From Euzebyella marina (GTDB taxonomy: Bacteria; Bacteroidota; Bacteroidia; Flavobacteriales; Flavobacteriaceae): a stretch of DNA of 64,000 nt. This document shows, one piece after another, positions 44,864-53,943 of this stretch. How positions within the stretch are numbered: the stretch's first letter is position 1; each line of letters opens with the position of its first letter. The translations under genes and the position numbers were made by a program. The notes under the pieces are model-generated. The model was not told where the DNA came from. It searched no databases and was given only the letters and a program-made list of their open reading frames with translations. The stretch covers positions 1,612,001-1,676,000 of the forward strand of contig NZ_JACYFK010000001.1 in NCBI RefSeq assembly GCF_014855515.1, written 5' to 3'.

Positions 44864-45892
44864 ATGAAACAAAAGATTACTTTAAAACATATAGCGCGTG
44901 AATTGGAGGTTTCCATTTCTACAGTTTCTAAAGCTCTGAAGAATAGCGATGAGATAAGTGACGATACGAAAGAGAAGGTTCAAGCTTTTGCAAAGCTTTA
45001 CAACTACAAACCAAATAATATAGCGGTAAGCTTAAAAAACAAGCGCACAAAAAATATTGGAGTAGTTATTCCCGATATCGTGCATCATTTTTTTACGACC
45101 GTTTTCCGAGGTATAGAAAAATATGCCAATGAGCAGGGTTATAATGTAATTATTTGTGTTTCCGATGAGTCATTTGATAAAGAGGTCATCAATATGGAGA
45201 TGCTCAATAATGGTAGTATCGATGGTTTTATTATGTCACTTTCGGCTGAGACTCAGCAAAAGAACGATATCACCCATTTGAAACAAGTTGTAGACCAAGG
45301 TACACCATTGGTGTTGTTCGATAGGGTTACCGATGAGCTTGAGTGCGACAAGGTTATACTTAATGACCAAGAAATTGCTTATGAGGCCACCAAGAAATTA
45401 TTGAAGGAAGGCCGTAAGCGTATTGCCTTAGCTACTACTGAAAGCTATTTCAATGTAAGCGAAAAACGAGCCGATGGCTATAGACAGGCCCTAAATGAAT
45501 ATGGTATGGAAGTAGATAATGATTTGGTATTGGTTCTTCCTTATAATGATATTCAGGAAAGCATGATTGAAGATTTTTATGATCGAGCAAAAGTAGATGC
45601 CATATTGAGCGTCAACGAAATTTTTGCTATACAATGCATTTCTGTTGCGAAAAAGAGAGGAATGAAGATTCCGGAGGATATATCATTTATCGGTTTTACA
45701 GACGGACTTCTTTCGAGATACTCGAATCCTACCCTGACAGTTGTTGCCCAACACGGGGTGAAAATGGGAGAGATTGCCGCCAAAATGTTAATTGATAGGG
45801 TAGAGAGTGAAGCTGAAGGAAGTATAGAAGACACCTATCGTACCGAAATTGTACAGGCTACTATTCTTGATAGGGAATCTACTATCAATTAA
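44864..45892 (+). CDS. LacI/GalR-family transcriptional regulator
   Basis: 342 residues from ATG 44864; a TTG two codons upstream is not preferred. The N-terminal helix-turn-helix is ITLKHIARELEVSISTVSKA, followed by the hinge NYKPNNIAVSLKNKRTKNIG. Residues from about 60 form the periplasmic-binding-protein-like sugar sensor (GVVIPDIVHHFFTTVFRGIE, DGFIMSLSAETQ, VPLVLFDRV-like, ISFIGFTDGLLSRYSNPTLT). It probably controls the divergent susC-susD and its own operon through the GAAAACGTTTTC-type sites. First gene of a run of seven plus-strand genes for alpha-glucan metabolism and accessory functions. Confidence 0.93.
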   Translation: MKQKITLKHIARELEVSISTVSKALKNSDEISDDTKEKVQAFAKLYNYKPNNIAVSLKNKRTKNIGVVIPDIVHHFFTTVFRGIEKYANEQGYNVIICVSDESFDKEVINMEMLNNGSIDGFIMSLSAETQQKNDITHLKQVVDQGTPLVLFDRVTDELECDKVILNDQEIAYEATKKLLKEGRKRIALATTESYFNVSEKRADGYRQALNEYGMEVDNDLVLVLPYNDIQESMIEDFYDRAKVDAILSVNEIFAIQCISVAKKRGMKIPEDISFIGFTDGLLSRYSNPTLTVVAQHGVKMGEIAAKMLIDRVESEAEGSIEDTYRTEIVQATILDRESTIN

Positions 45893-45922
45893 GTTTGATT
45901 TACTATTAACCTGACTAATCTT

Positions 45923-46576
45923 ATGGGTGTCAAAGCTTTTATTTTTGATCTTGACGGGGTAATCGTCGACACGGCCAAATACCATTATTTGGCATGGAAA
46001 AATTTGGCTAATCAGTTAGGTTTTGAGTTTACCCTTGAGCAAAATGAACTTTTTAAAGGCGTAAGTCGAAGAAGGTGTTTAGAAATCTTATTGGATATTG
46101 GAAATTTCACCGCAAGCACGGAGCAATTTGAGAGATGGTTAATCGAAAAAAACGAAGATTATCTGGCTTATATAGAAAAGATGGATAGCTCAGAAATACT
46201 TCCAGATGTTCCAAAAGTTCTTTCTTATCTGAAATCTAAGGGTATACCTCTGGCATTAGGATCTGCCAGTAAAAATGCAAAGGCAATTTTGGAGAAAGTC
46301 TCTTTGCTGCCTTATTTTGATTCTTTGGTTGACGGTAACAGCGTAACCAAAGCAAAGCCAAATCCCGAGGTTTTTTTGATAGGAGCCAGCAATTTGGGAG
46401 TATCACCCGAAGATTGTGCCGTTTTCGAAGATGCGCTCGCTGGTATAGAGGCAGCCAATAATGCTGAAATGGTCAGTATTGGCATAGGCGATAAAAAAAT
46501 TCTCTCTGAGGCAGACTATAATTTTAATGACTTCACCGAAATAGATATCAATTTTTTAGATCGATTAATTTCGTAA
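45923..46576 (+). CDS. pgmB: Beta-phosphoglucomutase
   Basis: 217 residues, HAD superfamily. It converts beta-D-glucose-1-phosphate to glucose-6-phosphate. Marks are FDLDGVIVDTAKYH (nucleophile D9, acid/base D11), FKGVSRRRCLEILL (cap domain), LGSASKNAK (motif II) and FEDALAGIEAANNA (motif IV Asp pair). It lies directly before the GH65 phosphorylase gene, whose product is its substrate. Cytoplasmic. Confidence 0.94.
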   Translation: MGVKAFIFDLDGVIVDTAKYHYLAWKNLANQLGFEFTLEQNELFKGVSRRRCLEILLDIGNFTASTEQFERWLIEKNEDYLAYIEKMDSSEILPDVPKVLSYLKSKGIPLALGSASKNAKAILEKVSLLPYFDSLVDGNSVTKAKPNPEVFLIGASNLGVSPEDCAVFEDALAGIEAANNAEMVSIGIGDKKILSEADYNFNDFTEIDINFLDRLIS

Positions 46577-46681
46577 TAATGCTGAAATTTACGAAGTTGG
46601 CTTTTCCTACGAGGTAGTTTGGGTTCAGAATATCTGGTGCTCAAATAATTTGACTGCCCCGTCAATCAAAATTGAAATCTT

Positions 46682-48991
46682 ATGAATCAAAATTATATAA
46701 AGCCGGACTCTTGGTCGATTATTGAAGAGGGGTTCGATAAAGATTTGGTTAAATCTTCTGAAAGTATCTTTAGTCTTGGCAATGGTGCCATGGGGCAGAG
46801 AGCCAATTTTGAAGAGACCTATACTGGTGAAACCTTTCAAGGTAGCTACATTGCAGGAGTCTACTATCCTGATAAAACCCGTGTAGGTTGGTGGAAGAAT
46901 GGATATCCCGAATATTTTGCGAAGGTTTTGAACGCACCTAATTGGATAGGTGTCGGTATAAAGGTTAATGGTGAGGTATTTGACTTGAATACCTGCAAAA
47001 ACGTAAGTGATTTTAAAAGGGAGCTCAATATGAAAGAAGGCCTTTATAAAAGGTCCTTTAAAGCGGTTTTGCCTAATGACGCACATATTAAGGTCGATGT
47101 TCTTCGGTTTTTGAGTTTGAATATTGATGAGGTAGGGGCTATCGAATATACCGTAACAGCTCTCGGTACTGATTTAGAAATTGAAATGGAGCCCTATATT
47201 GATAGCGGTATTACCAATGAAGATTCTAATTGGGACGATAAGTTTTGGGAAACTACGTCGGTCAAGTCAGAGAATCATCAGGCTTTTATAGAGGCCCATA
47301 CCATGAAGACCAATTTCAAAACCTGCACTTTTATGCAGGCTTCATTCTTTGTTGACGGGGAGACGGTGGAGCTAGAACCTTCTATTGATAAAGGAGAATT
47401 GAGGGTTGGTCATTCGTATTCTCAGGTGTTGAAAGAGGGGCAAACCATTGCTCTTCACAAATTTGGCGGTTACATTGTAGATAGAAATCATCCCGGGAAA
47501 GATTTGGTAAAAGTAGCCCAAGAAACTTTGTCAAAAGCTTCTGAACTGGGCTTTGATGAACTCCTTAAAAAGCAAAAACAATCTTGGGCAGATATCTGGG
47601 AGATGAGCGACATTGCAATAGAAGGAGATGTTAAGGCACAACAGGGTATCAGATTTAATATATTTCAGCTTAACCAAACTTACTTGGGTCGTGATTCGCG
47701 ATTAAATATAGGTCCGAAAGGCTTTACCGGAGAGAAATATGGCGGAAGTACTTATTGGGATACCGAAGCCTATTGTATACCCTTTTACATGGCTACCAAA
47801 AACCAAAAGGTGGCTCGAAATCTTTTAAAATACCGCTATAATCATTTAGAAAAGGCTATTGAGAACGCTCAAAAATTAGGTTTTAGCAATGGTGCCGCTT
47901 TATACCCGATGGTGACCATGAATGGCGAAGAGTGTCACAATGAGTGGGAAATAACTTTTGAGGAGATACATCGTAATGGGGCTATAGCATTTGCCATTTA
48001 CAACTATTATAGGTTTACAGGTGATTACTCCTATATCCCGGAAATGGGTCTGGAAGTTCTTATAGGAATAGCCCGTTTTTGGTATCAAAGGGCCAATTTC
48101 TCCAAACAGAAGAACAAGTACGTCATTTTAGGAGTTACAGGTCCTAACGAATACGAGAACAATGTCAACAATAATTGGTACACCAATTATTTGGCACAAT
48201 GGTGCATCGATTTTGCTGTGGCTCAATTAGAAAAGGTTCAAGATAGTTTTAAAGACGATTATAAGAGAGTGGTTGGAAAGACCCAATTGACTGATGGTGA
48301 GGTTAGTCAATGGAAGAAGGTAGCGAAGAATATGTACTTTCCTTATTCCGAAGAAAATGGAGTGTTCTTACAGCAAGATGGCTTTCTAGATAAACAATTG
48401 ATAACGGTAAGCGAATTGCCTTCGGCCCAAAGACCTATCAACCAAAAGTGGAGCTGGGATCGAATTCTTAGGTCGCCCTATATCAAACAGGCCGATGTTC
48501 TTCAAGGATTTTATTTTTTTGAAGATCATTTTAGTGTCGAAGAGCTGCAAAAGCATTTTGATTTTTATGAGCCATTTACCGTTCATGAATCTTCTCTGTC
48601 GCCCTGTGTACATAGTATTCAAGCGGCTAAGCTAGATAGAATGGAACAGGCCTATAAATTTTATTTGAGAACTTCCCGACTCGATTTAGACGATTACAAT
48701 AAAGAGGTTGAAGAGGGGCTACATATTACCTCAATGGCCGGCACTTGGATGAGTATTGTTGAAGGTTTCGGGGGTATGCGTGTCAAGAACGACCAACTGT
48801 CTTTTGAACCAAAAATTCCGGAACAGTGGTCTTCTTATTCTTTTAAGGTTAACTTTAGAAACAATATCATTAAGGTTTCGGTAAGAAAACAAGGCGCCGA
48901 ATTTGAATTAAGGGGTAATGATACCTTGACCATTCTTTATAATGATGCCGAAATTGATTTACGACCCGGTGTACCAACGAAAGCATCCTAA
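46682..48991 (+). CDS. GH65 disaccharide phosphorylase (maltose phosphorylase type)
   Basis: 769 residues, normal for the family. It cleaves an alpha-glucosidic disaccharide with inorganic phosphate, with inversion, giving beta-glucose-1-phosphate and glucose. Marks are the N-terminal SLGNGAMGQRANFEE, KYGGSTYWDTEAYCIPFY, the catalytic acid in VTGPNEYENNVNNNWYTN (E490), and the phosphate-binding HESSLSPCVHS. There is no signal peptide, so it is cytoplasmic. Maltose is the best guess given the linked pgmB, GH13 and SusCD genes; kojibiose, nigerose or trehalose are possible in GH65. Start ATG 46682, 105 bases after pgmB. Confidence 0.9.
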   Translation: MNQNYIKPDSWSIIEEGFDKDLVKSSESIFSLGNGAMGQRANFEETYTGETFQGSYIAGVYYPDKTRVGWWKNGYPEYFAKVLNAPNWIGVGIKVNGEVFDLNTCKNVSDFKRELNMKEGLYKRSFKAVLPNDAHIKVDVLRFLSLNIDEVGAIEYTVTALGTDLEIEMEPYIDSGITNEDSNWDDKFWETTSVKSENHQAFIEAHTMKTNFKTCTFMQASFFVDGETVELEPSIDKGELRVGHSYSQVLKEGQTIALHKFGGYIVDRNHPGKDLVKVAQETLSKASELGFDELLKKQKQSWADIWEMSDIAIEGDVKAQQGIRFNIFQLNQTYLGRDSRLNIGPKGFTGEKYGGSTYWDTEAYCIPFYMATKNQKVARNLLKYRYNHLEKAIENAQKLGFSNGAALYPMVTMNGEECHNEWEITFEEIHRNGAIAFAIYNYYRFTGDYSYIPEMGLEVLIGIARFWYQRANFSKQKNKYVILGVTGPNEYENNVNNNWYTNYLAQWCIDFAVAQLEKVQDSFKDDYKRVVGKTQLTDGEVSQWKKVAKNMYFPYSEENGVFLQQDGFLDKQLITVSELPSAQRPINQKWSWDRILRSPYIKQADVLQGFYFFEDHFSVEELQKHFDFYEPFTVHESSLSPCVHSIQAAKLDRMEQAYKFYLRTSRLDLDDYNKEVEEGLHITSMAGTWMSIVEGFGGMRVKNDQLSFEPKIPEQWSSYSFKVNFRNNIIKVSVRKQGAEFELRGNDTLTILYNDAEIDLRPGVPTKAS

Positions 48992-49027
48992 GCTTACCGA
49001 TGGGCTATAAATTTGAGCATATTGAAA

Positions 49028-50809
49028 ATGAATAATTTAAAAGGTAAGCAGGTAGTTTATCAAGTTTTTACACGTCTATTCGGCAATACCAATACCAATA
49101 ACAAACCTTGGGGTACTATAGATGAGAATGGAGTCGGTAAATTTTCTGATTTCACCGATCAGGCCTTAAAACAAATATCCGATTTAGGGGCGACCTATAT
49201 CTGGTATACAGGGGTCCCTCACCATGCTCTTATCAATGATTATTCAGGGTATGGTATATCGAATGATTGCCCTGAAATAGTTAAGGGGCGTGCTGGATCA
49301 CCTTATGCGGTTAAAGATTATTATAATGTAAATCCTGATTTGGCCGATGACCCTACACAGCGCTTAGAAGAGTTCAAACAATTGGTCAAAAGAACGCATA
49401 ATGCCAACTTAAAGGTGATAATCGATATTGTACCCAATCATGTGGCAAGAAATTATGAGGGTCAATCGACTCCACAGGGAGATACTCCTTTCGGAGCTTC
49501 CGATAACACTGGGGTTGACTATGAGCGCAATAATGATTTTTATTACATACCCGGAGAAGAATTTCAAGTTCCTGAATGGCAACACGGGTATTTGCCATTG
49601 GGTGGTCAATCGCCCGATTTCGAATGTGAATATATAGAGAACCCAGCCAAATGGACGGGCAATGGATCTAGAAGAGCTCAACCGGATTTTAATGATTGGT
49701 ATGAAACGGTAAAAATAAATTATGGGGTTCGACCTGACGGACAAGTTGATTTTGATATACTTCCCGATACTTACGCCCATATTGACTATAAGGGCCATTT
49801 CGATTTTTGGAAGGATAAATCGGTACCCTCATCTTGGGTTAAATTCAAGAATATTGCGCTGTATTGGCTGAGCATGGGTGTTGATGGCTTTAGGTACGAC
49901 ATGGCCGAAATGGTTCCTGTTGAATTCTGGAGCTATTTAAATTCGAACATTAAAATGCAAAAGTCGGATGCATTTTTAATGGCCGAAGTCTACAATCCGA
50001 ATGAATACAGAAATTATATTCACAAGGGTAAGATGGATTATCTCTACGACAAGGTAGAAATGTACGATTCATTAAAGCATATCATGCAAGGTCATGGGTG
50101 GTCGGATCATATTCCGGTAGTTAAAAGAAACACCCAAGATATCGAACATCACCTGTTGCATTTTTTAGAGAACCACGATGAGCAGCGTATAGCGAGCCCC
50201 GAGTTCGCAGGAAATGCAGAAAAAGGTAAACCCGCCATGGTCGTTTCGGCCACTATGACAACAGCTCCGTTAATGATATATTTCGGACAAGAGGTGGGTG
50301 AGCCCGCAGCCGAGAATGCAGGTTTTGGTAGCCCATCGCGAACTTCTATTTTTGACTATATCGGGGTGCCCCATTTTCAGCGCTGGGTAAACGATAAAAA
50401 ATTCGATGGCGGGCAGTTGTCAAAACAGGAGGCTGACTTACGCGATTTTTATAGTAAACTGCTAAATTTTACGATTCGCAGTAAAGCTTTGATGGGTGAT
50501 TACCAAGATATTCACTTTTATAATCGTGACAACACAGAATTCTATAACCATCATGTGCTTTCTTATGTCCGATGGCAGAACGACGAGCGTTTGATTATAG
50601 TTAGCAACTTTCACGAAAGTGATTGGTTCGGTTTCGAATTGGCGTTACCTCCCGACTTGATAGAAACATGGGGGCTGCAAGATGGTGAGTACGAATTGCT
50701 CGATATGCTATATGGTGCAAAGAAGCAGTTAAAAATAAAGCAGGGCGCCGCTAAAGTTCGTGTTGATATAAATCCGCTAGAATCATTTATTCTTAAATTA
50801 AATAGCTAA
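49028..50809 (+). CDS. GH13 alpha-amylase-family glycoside hydrolase
   Basis: 593 residues from ATG 49028 (an earlier TTG at 49013 is rejected). It is a GH13 TIM barrel with all catalytic positions: IIDIVPNHVA (region I), GFRYDMAEM (nucleophile D291), MAEVYNPNE (acid/base E320), and FLENHDEQR (D384). It has no signal peptide, so it acts in the cytoplasm on imported malto-oligosaccharides or alpha-glucosides. Its gene follows GH65 by 36 bases and overlaps the next gene by one base (TAATG). The subfamily cannot be settled by eye. Confidence 0.9.
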   Translation: MNNLKGKQVVYQVFTRLFGNTNTNNKPWGTIDENGVGKFSDFTDQALKQISDLGATYIWYTGVPHHALINDYSGYGISNDCPEIVKGRAGSPYAVKDYYNVNPDLADDPTQRLEEFKQLVKRTHNANLKVIIDIVPNHVARNYEGQSTPQGDTPFGASDNTGVDYERNNDFYYIPGEEFQVPEWQHGYLPLGGQSPDFECEYIENPAKWTGNGSRRAQPDFNDWYETVKINYGVRPDGQVDFDILPDTYAHIDYKGHFDFWKDKSVPSSWVKFKNIALYWLSMGVDGFRYDMAEMVPVEFWSYLNSNIKMQKSDAFLMAEVYNPNEYRNYIHKGKMDYLYDKVEMYDSLKHIMQGHGWSDHIPVVKRNTQDIEHHLLHFLENHDEQRIASPEFAGNAEKGKPAMVVSATMTTAPLMIYFGQEVGEPAAENAGFGSPSRTSIFDYIGVPHFQRWVNDKKFDGGQLSKQEADLRDFYSKLLNFTIRSKALMGDYQDIHFYNRDNTEFYNHHVLSYVRWQNDERLIIVSNFHESDWFGFELALPPDLIETWGLQDGEYELLDMLYGAKKQLKIKQGAAKVRVDINPLESFILKLNS

Positions 50810-51561
50810 TGAGCAGTAAGTTATTTTTGGTATCTATTCTTTCAATATTTATTCTGTCAAGTTGTATGGGGCAAAAGAAGCCGATTATTATAGGTCATAG
50901 AGGGGCAATGGGGCACGAAACCGAAAATACGCTAGCGTCGATTAAAAGTGCCATCGCGTTGAAGGTCGATATGATCGAAATAGATGTTTTTAAGCTAAAG
51001 AATGGCGAGGTGGTCGTATTTCACGATGATACGGTCGATAGGCTTACTGATGCTAAAGGCCACATAGAAGATTTTTCATTTGAAGAGCTAAGAAAATTGG
51101 TTGTGAAAGGAGGGCACGCCATACCTACCCTTGAAGAGGTTCTTGATGTTATGGATGCTGAAGTAGACCTGAATATCGAACTAAAAGGAGCCAACACATC
51201 AGAACGGGTCAATGAAATTGTTGAATCCTATATTAAACAGCATGGTTGGAAGCTTCAAAACTTTATCATTTCAAGCTTCAGATGGGATGAGTTGGAGAAA
51301 ATGAGGGAAGTAAATAAAGAAATTGCGATTGCCGTACTGACCGGGGAAGATCCTGTTGATGCCATTCCGGTAGCCAAAAAGTTGAATGCAGTGGCTGTCA
51401 ATCCCAGCTATAAACAATTGACCGCAGAAAATAATGTGAAGTTAAAAGAGGCCGGATTAAAAATTTATCCTTGGACGGTCAATGAACCCCAAGACATTAT
51501 TAAAATGAAAAGATTCGGGGTCGATGGTATTATAACGAACTATCCTGAAAGAATAAACTAA
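50809..51561 (+). CDS. Glycerophosphodiester phosphodiesterase lipoprotein
   Basis: 250 residues. The lipobox is LSSC (in ILSSCMGQKK). The GDPD core is complete: IGHRGAMGHETENTLAS (His-Arg active site and Glu), MIEIDVFKLKNGEVVVFHDD (metal-binding E/D and second His), LNIELKG and YPWTVNEP. It hydrolyses glycerophosphodiesters to glycerol-3-phosphate and an alcohol in the periplasm. It is coupled to the GH13 gene and to the flavoprotein gene by one-base overlaps, so it is part of the operon, though a direct link to glucan use is not evident. Confidence 0.92.
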   Translation: MSSKLFLVSILSIFILSSCMGQKKPIIIGHRGAMGHETENTLASIKSAIALKVDMIEIDVFKLKNGEVVVFHDDTVDRLTDAKGHIEDFSFEELRKLVVKGGHAIPTLEEVLDVMDAEVDLNIELKGANTSERVNEIVESYIKQHGWKLQNFIISSFRWDELEKMREVNKEIAIAVLTGEDPVDAIPVAKKLNAVAVNPSYKQLTAENNVKLKEAGLKIYPWTVNEPQDIIKMKRFGVDGIITNYPERIN

Positions 51562-52832
51562 TGTATGACGTCATTGTAGTAGGTGGTGGGGCCGCCGGTT
51601 TCTACACGGCGATTCATTTGGCGGAGGCCAGACCCGATTTGAAAGTAGCCATTTTAGAGCGAGGCAAAGAAGTGCTTTCGAAAGTGAAGGTTTCGGGCGG
51701 TGGTAGATGTAATGTAACGCACGCCGAATTCGATCCTAATGAACTTGTAAAGAACTACCCACGGGGCGAAAAAGAATTAAGGGGCCCTTTTCATAGTTAT
51801 GCCTGTGGAGACACGGTTGGCTTTTTTGAGAATAGGGGCGTAAGGCTCAAAATTGAGGAAGATGGCCGAATGTTTCCTGTCTCCGATTCGTCGCAGTCAA
51901 TTATAGATTGTTTTCTTACTGAAGTTGAACGGCTCAATGTAAAAGTGTTGAAGCATAGTGCCGTAACCGATATCAAAAAAGTATCGAACGGTTGGCAAGT
52001 AGTTACTATCAAGCATGCCTATCAATGTGATAAATTGGTGGTCGCCACGGGAAGCAACCCTAAAATATGGAAACTGCTACAGCAGTTGGGCCATTCGATA
52101 GAGCCAGCAGTACCCTCACTGTTCACTTTCAATTGTAAAGACAAAAGAATAAGTGGTATACCTGGGGTTAGCAGTGAGGCTACTATTGAGGTATTTGAAA
52201 ATCGATTGAGCGATACGAAAGTTTCAGTGCGATTGAAAAGTCAGAAGGCGCGAAAGCCCTTATTAGTGTCAGAAGGCCCAGTGTTGATTACCCATTGGGG
52301 TTTGAGCGGGCCTGCGGTTCTAAAGTTGTCGGCATGGGGTGCAAAGATTCTTCATAAACTGGCCTATCATTTTAAAGTGAGAATCAATTGGCTACCTGAA
52401 TACAATTTTGAGGGTATCTTAGGTTTGCTAATGGAAGTTAAGAGAGTAGAGGGCAAGAAGACCGTTCACCGTACCAAAGCGACCGACCTGCCCAGGAGAC
52501 TTTGGGTCAATCTGGCTAAAGCCGCTAGAATAAGTGCTGCCGATAAATGGGCAGATATCAAAAAAGAACATTTGGAAGCTTTGGCCGCCCAACTTACCGA
52601 GTGTGAGCTCAAGATAGAAGGTAAAAGTACTTTTAAGGAAGAATTTGTCACCGCCGGCGGCGTTAATTTAAAAGAGCTTGACTTTAAGACTTACGAAAGC
52701 AAGGTGCATTCAGGTTTGTATTTTGCTGGGGAGGTTATTAACGTGGATGCTATCACCGGAGGGTTCAATTTTCAAAACGCCTGGACGGGCGGTTATATGG
52801 TCGCTAATGCCATAGCAAATGAGTTTAAATGA
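51561..52832 (+). CDS. BaiN/HI0933-family NAD(P)/FAD-dependent oxidoreductase
   Basis: 423 residues. The N-terminal Rossmann motif is VVGGGAAGFYTAIHLAEARP, followed by the family mark KVKVSGGGRCNVTHA. Near the C-terminus is LYFAGEVINVDAITGGFNFQ, which closes the FAD site. The HI0933/BaiN (YhiN) family is widespread and its natural substrate is mostly unknown. Cytoplasmic. It overlaps the gene before it by one base and the gene after it by 4 bases (ATGA), so all three are co-translated. Confidence 0.92.
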   Translation: MYDVIVVGGGAAGFYTAIHLAEARPDLKVAILERGKEVLSKVKVSGGGRCNVTHAEFDPNELVKNYPRGEKELRGPFHSYACGDTVGFFENRGVRLKIEEDGRMFPVSDSSQSIIDCFLTEVERLNVKVLKHSAVTDIKKVSNGWQVVTIKHAYQCDKLVVATGSNPKIWKLLQQLGHSIEPAVPSLFTFNCKDKRISGIPGVSSEATIEVFENRLSDTKVSVRLKSQKARKPLLVSEGPVLITHWGLSGPAVLKLSAWGAKILHKLAYHFKVRINWLPEYNFEGILGLLMEVKRVEGKKTVHRTKATDLPRRLWVNLAKAARISAADKWADIKKEHLEALAAQLTECELKIEGKSTFKEEFVTAGGVNLKELDFKTYESKVHSGLYFAGEVINVDAITGGFNFQNAWTGGYMVANAIANEFK

Positions 52833-53368
52833 AAAAGTATATTGCATTTCTACGGGGTGTAAATGTCAGTGGGCAAAAGAAATTACCCATGGCTCAACTG
52901 CGAGAAGTTCTTTCCAAAAGTGGCCTTTCTGACGTCGGCACCTATATTCAGAGCGGAAATATCTTTTTTTCCTATCAGGAGGTTGAAAAGGAAGAGATTG
53001 AAAAGCTCATAAGGAAAACGATACTAACAGAGTTCGGGTTTGAGGTTCCTGTACTGGTTCAGTTAAAGACAGATATAGAAGATGTTGTTCAAAATAATCC
53101 TTTTCTAGATAGTCAAGATAAGGCAAGGCTTTATTATGTGCTTTTAAAGGAAGCTCCGTCCGAAGAATTAAAGAAAGCATTTGAACAAGAGGTTTTTGAA
53201 AATGAAAATTTTCACATCACAAACGAATGTGTTTATTTGAGCTGTAACGCTGGTTATGGTAAAGCTAAACTCAATAATAACCTCATTGAAAGAAAGCTGA
53301 AAGTAGAGGCCACGACACGAAACCACAAAACGATGCTGAAGATGAACGAGTTGGCCGGAGAGTTATAA
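52829..53368 (+). CDS. DUF1697 family protein
   Basis: 179 residues. It starts KKYIAFLRGVNVSGQKKLPM, the hallmark opening of DUF1697 proteins, and also has TYIQSGNIFFSY and ATTRNHKTMLKM near the end. The family function is unknown. It is the last gene of the operon; its ATG overlaps the TGA of the flavoprotein gene. Confidence 0.9.
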   Translation: MKKYIAFLRGVNVSGQKKLPMAQLREVLSKSGLSDVGTYIQSGNIFFSYQEVEKEEIEKLIRKTILTEFGFEVPVLVQLKTDIEDVVQNNPFLDSQDKARLYYVLLKEAPSEELKKAFEQEVFENENFHITNECVYLSCNAGYGKAKLNNNLIERKLKVEATTRNHKTMLKMNELAGEL

Positions 53369-53380
53369 TTTGAGCCTGTA

Positions 53381-53854
53381 TTAGTTCATTTCCCAAATTT
53401 TGTAAGTAAGAAGTGTGGCATAGCAGACCCAGATGAAATACGGTATTAGCAACCAGGCCGCTGTCTTGCTTACAACTTTAAACCAACGTATGGTAAAAAT
53501 TAAGAGTATAAGCAGGCATACAATGACCACCAAGGCCCAGAATAGCTCTTTTAGTCCGAAGAATACGATGCTCCATGAGGCATTCAATAGAAGTTGAAAG
53601 ACAAAATGGTACAATGCGGTCTTTACCCATAAATGATAGAATCCCTTGGTCCATACTATTCCGGCGGCAATTCCCATTAAAATATAAAGCAAGGTCCATA
53701 CTGGCGCAAATAACCAATTGGGCGGGGTAAAAAAAGGCTTGTTGAGGGTAAGGTACCAATCATTGACCGAGGTCTGGGTTACAAAACTTCCCAAAAGCCC
53801 GATAACAAGGCAGATGCCCACAGCATAGGCAATATGAAGTATTTTGCTTTTCAA
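53381..53854 (-). CDS. tspO: TspO/MBR-family membrane protein
   Basis: 157 residues with five membrane segments, the TspO fold. Family marks are WYLTLNKPFFTPPNWLFAPV, LLNASWSIVFFG and PYFIWVCYATLLTYKIWEMN. Bacterial TspO proteins bind or degrade porphyrins and respond to light or oxygen stress. The start is TTG (53852-53854), the only start codon between the upstream in-frame stop (53867) and the first membrane segment. Divergent from the mevalonate-pathway gene, convergent with DUF1697. Confidence 0.92.
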   Translation of the reverse strand: MKSKILHIAYAVGICLVIGLLGSFVTQTSVNDWYLTLNKPFFTPPNWLFAPVWTLLYILMGIAAGIVWTKGFYHLWVKTALYHFVFQLLLNASWSIVFFGLKELFWALVVIVCLLILLIFTIRWFKVVSKTAAWLLIPYFIWVCYATLLTYKIWEMN

Positions 53855-53897
53855 TTCGGGTGGTTTTCAAATCTAAGTTAACAATTTATTTATTGGC

Positions 53898-53927
53898 TTT
53901 GTGGCTGCCGGCTAAAAAGTATCTTTG
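53898..53927 (+). promoter_or_regulatory. Promoter of the mevalonate-pathway genes
   Basis: TTTG (53898-53901), 18 bases, then TATCTTTG (53920-53927), a full consensus match, 16 bases before the ATG at 53944. It rules out the longer frame that begins at 53860. Confidence 0.75.
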
Positions 53928-53943
53928 CACAAAATCGACAAAA

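Noticed and set aside
46625-47086. 153-codon open frame on the minus strand inside the GH65 gene
   Set aside because: It is antisense to a clear GH65 coding region and shows no domain or start context; it is a shadow frame.
48137-48181. GPNEY instead of GPDEY at the GH65 catalytic site
   Set aside because: The catalytic Glu490 is intact; Asn before it is, as far as I recall, an ordinary variant in phosphorylases of this group.
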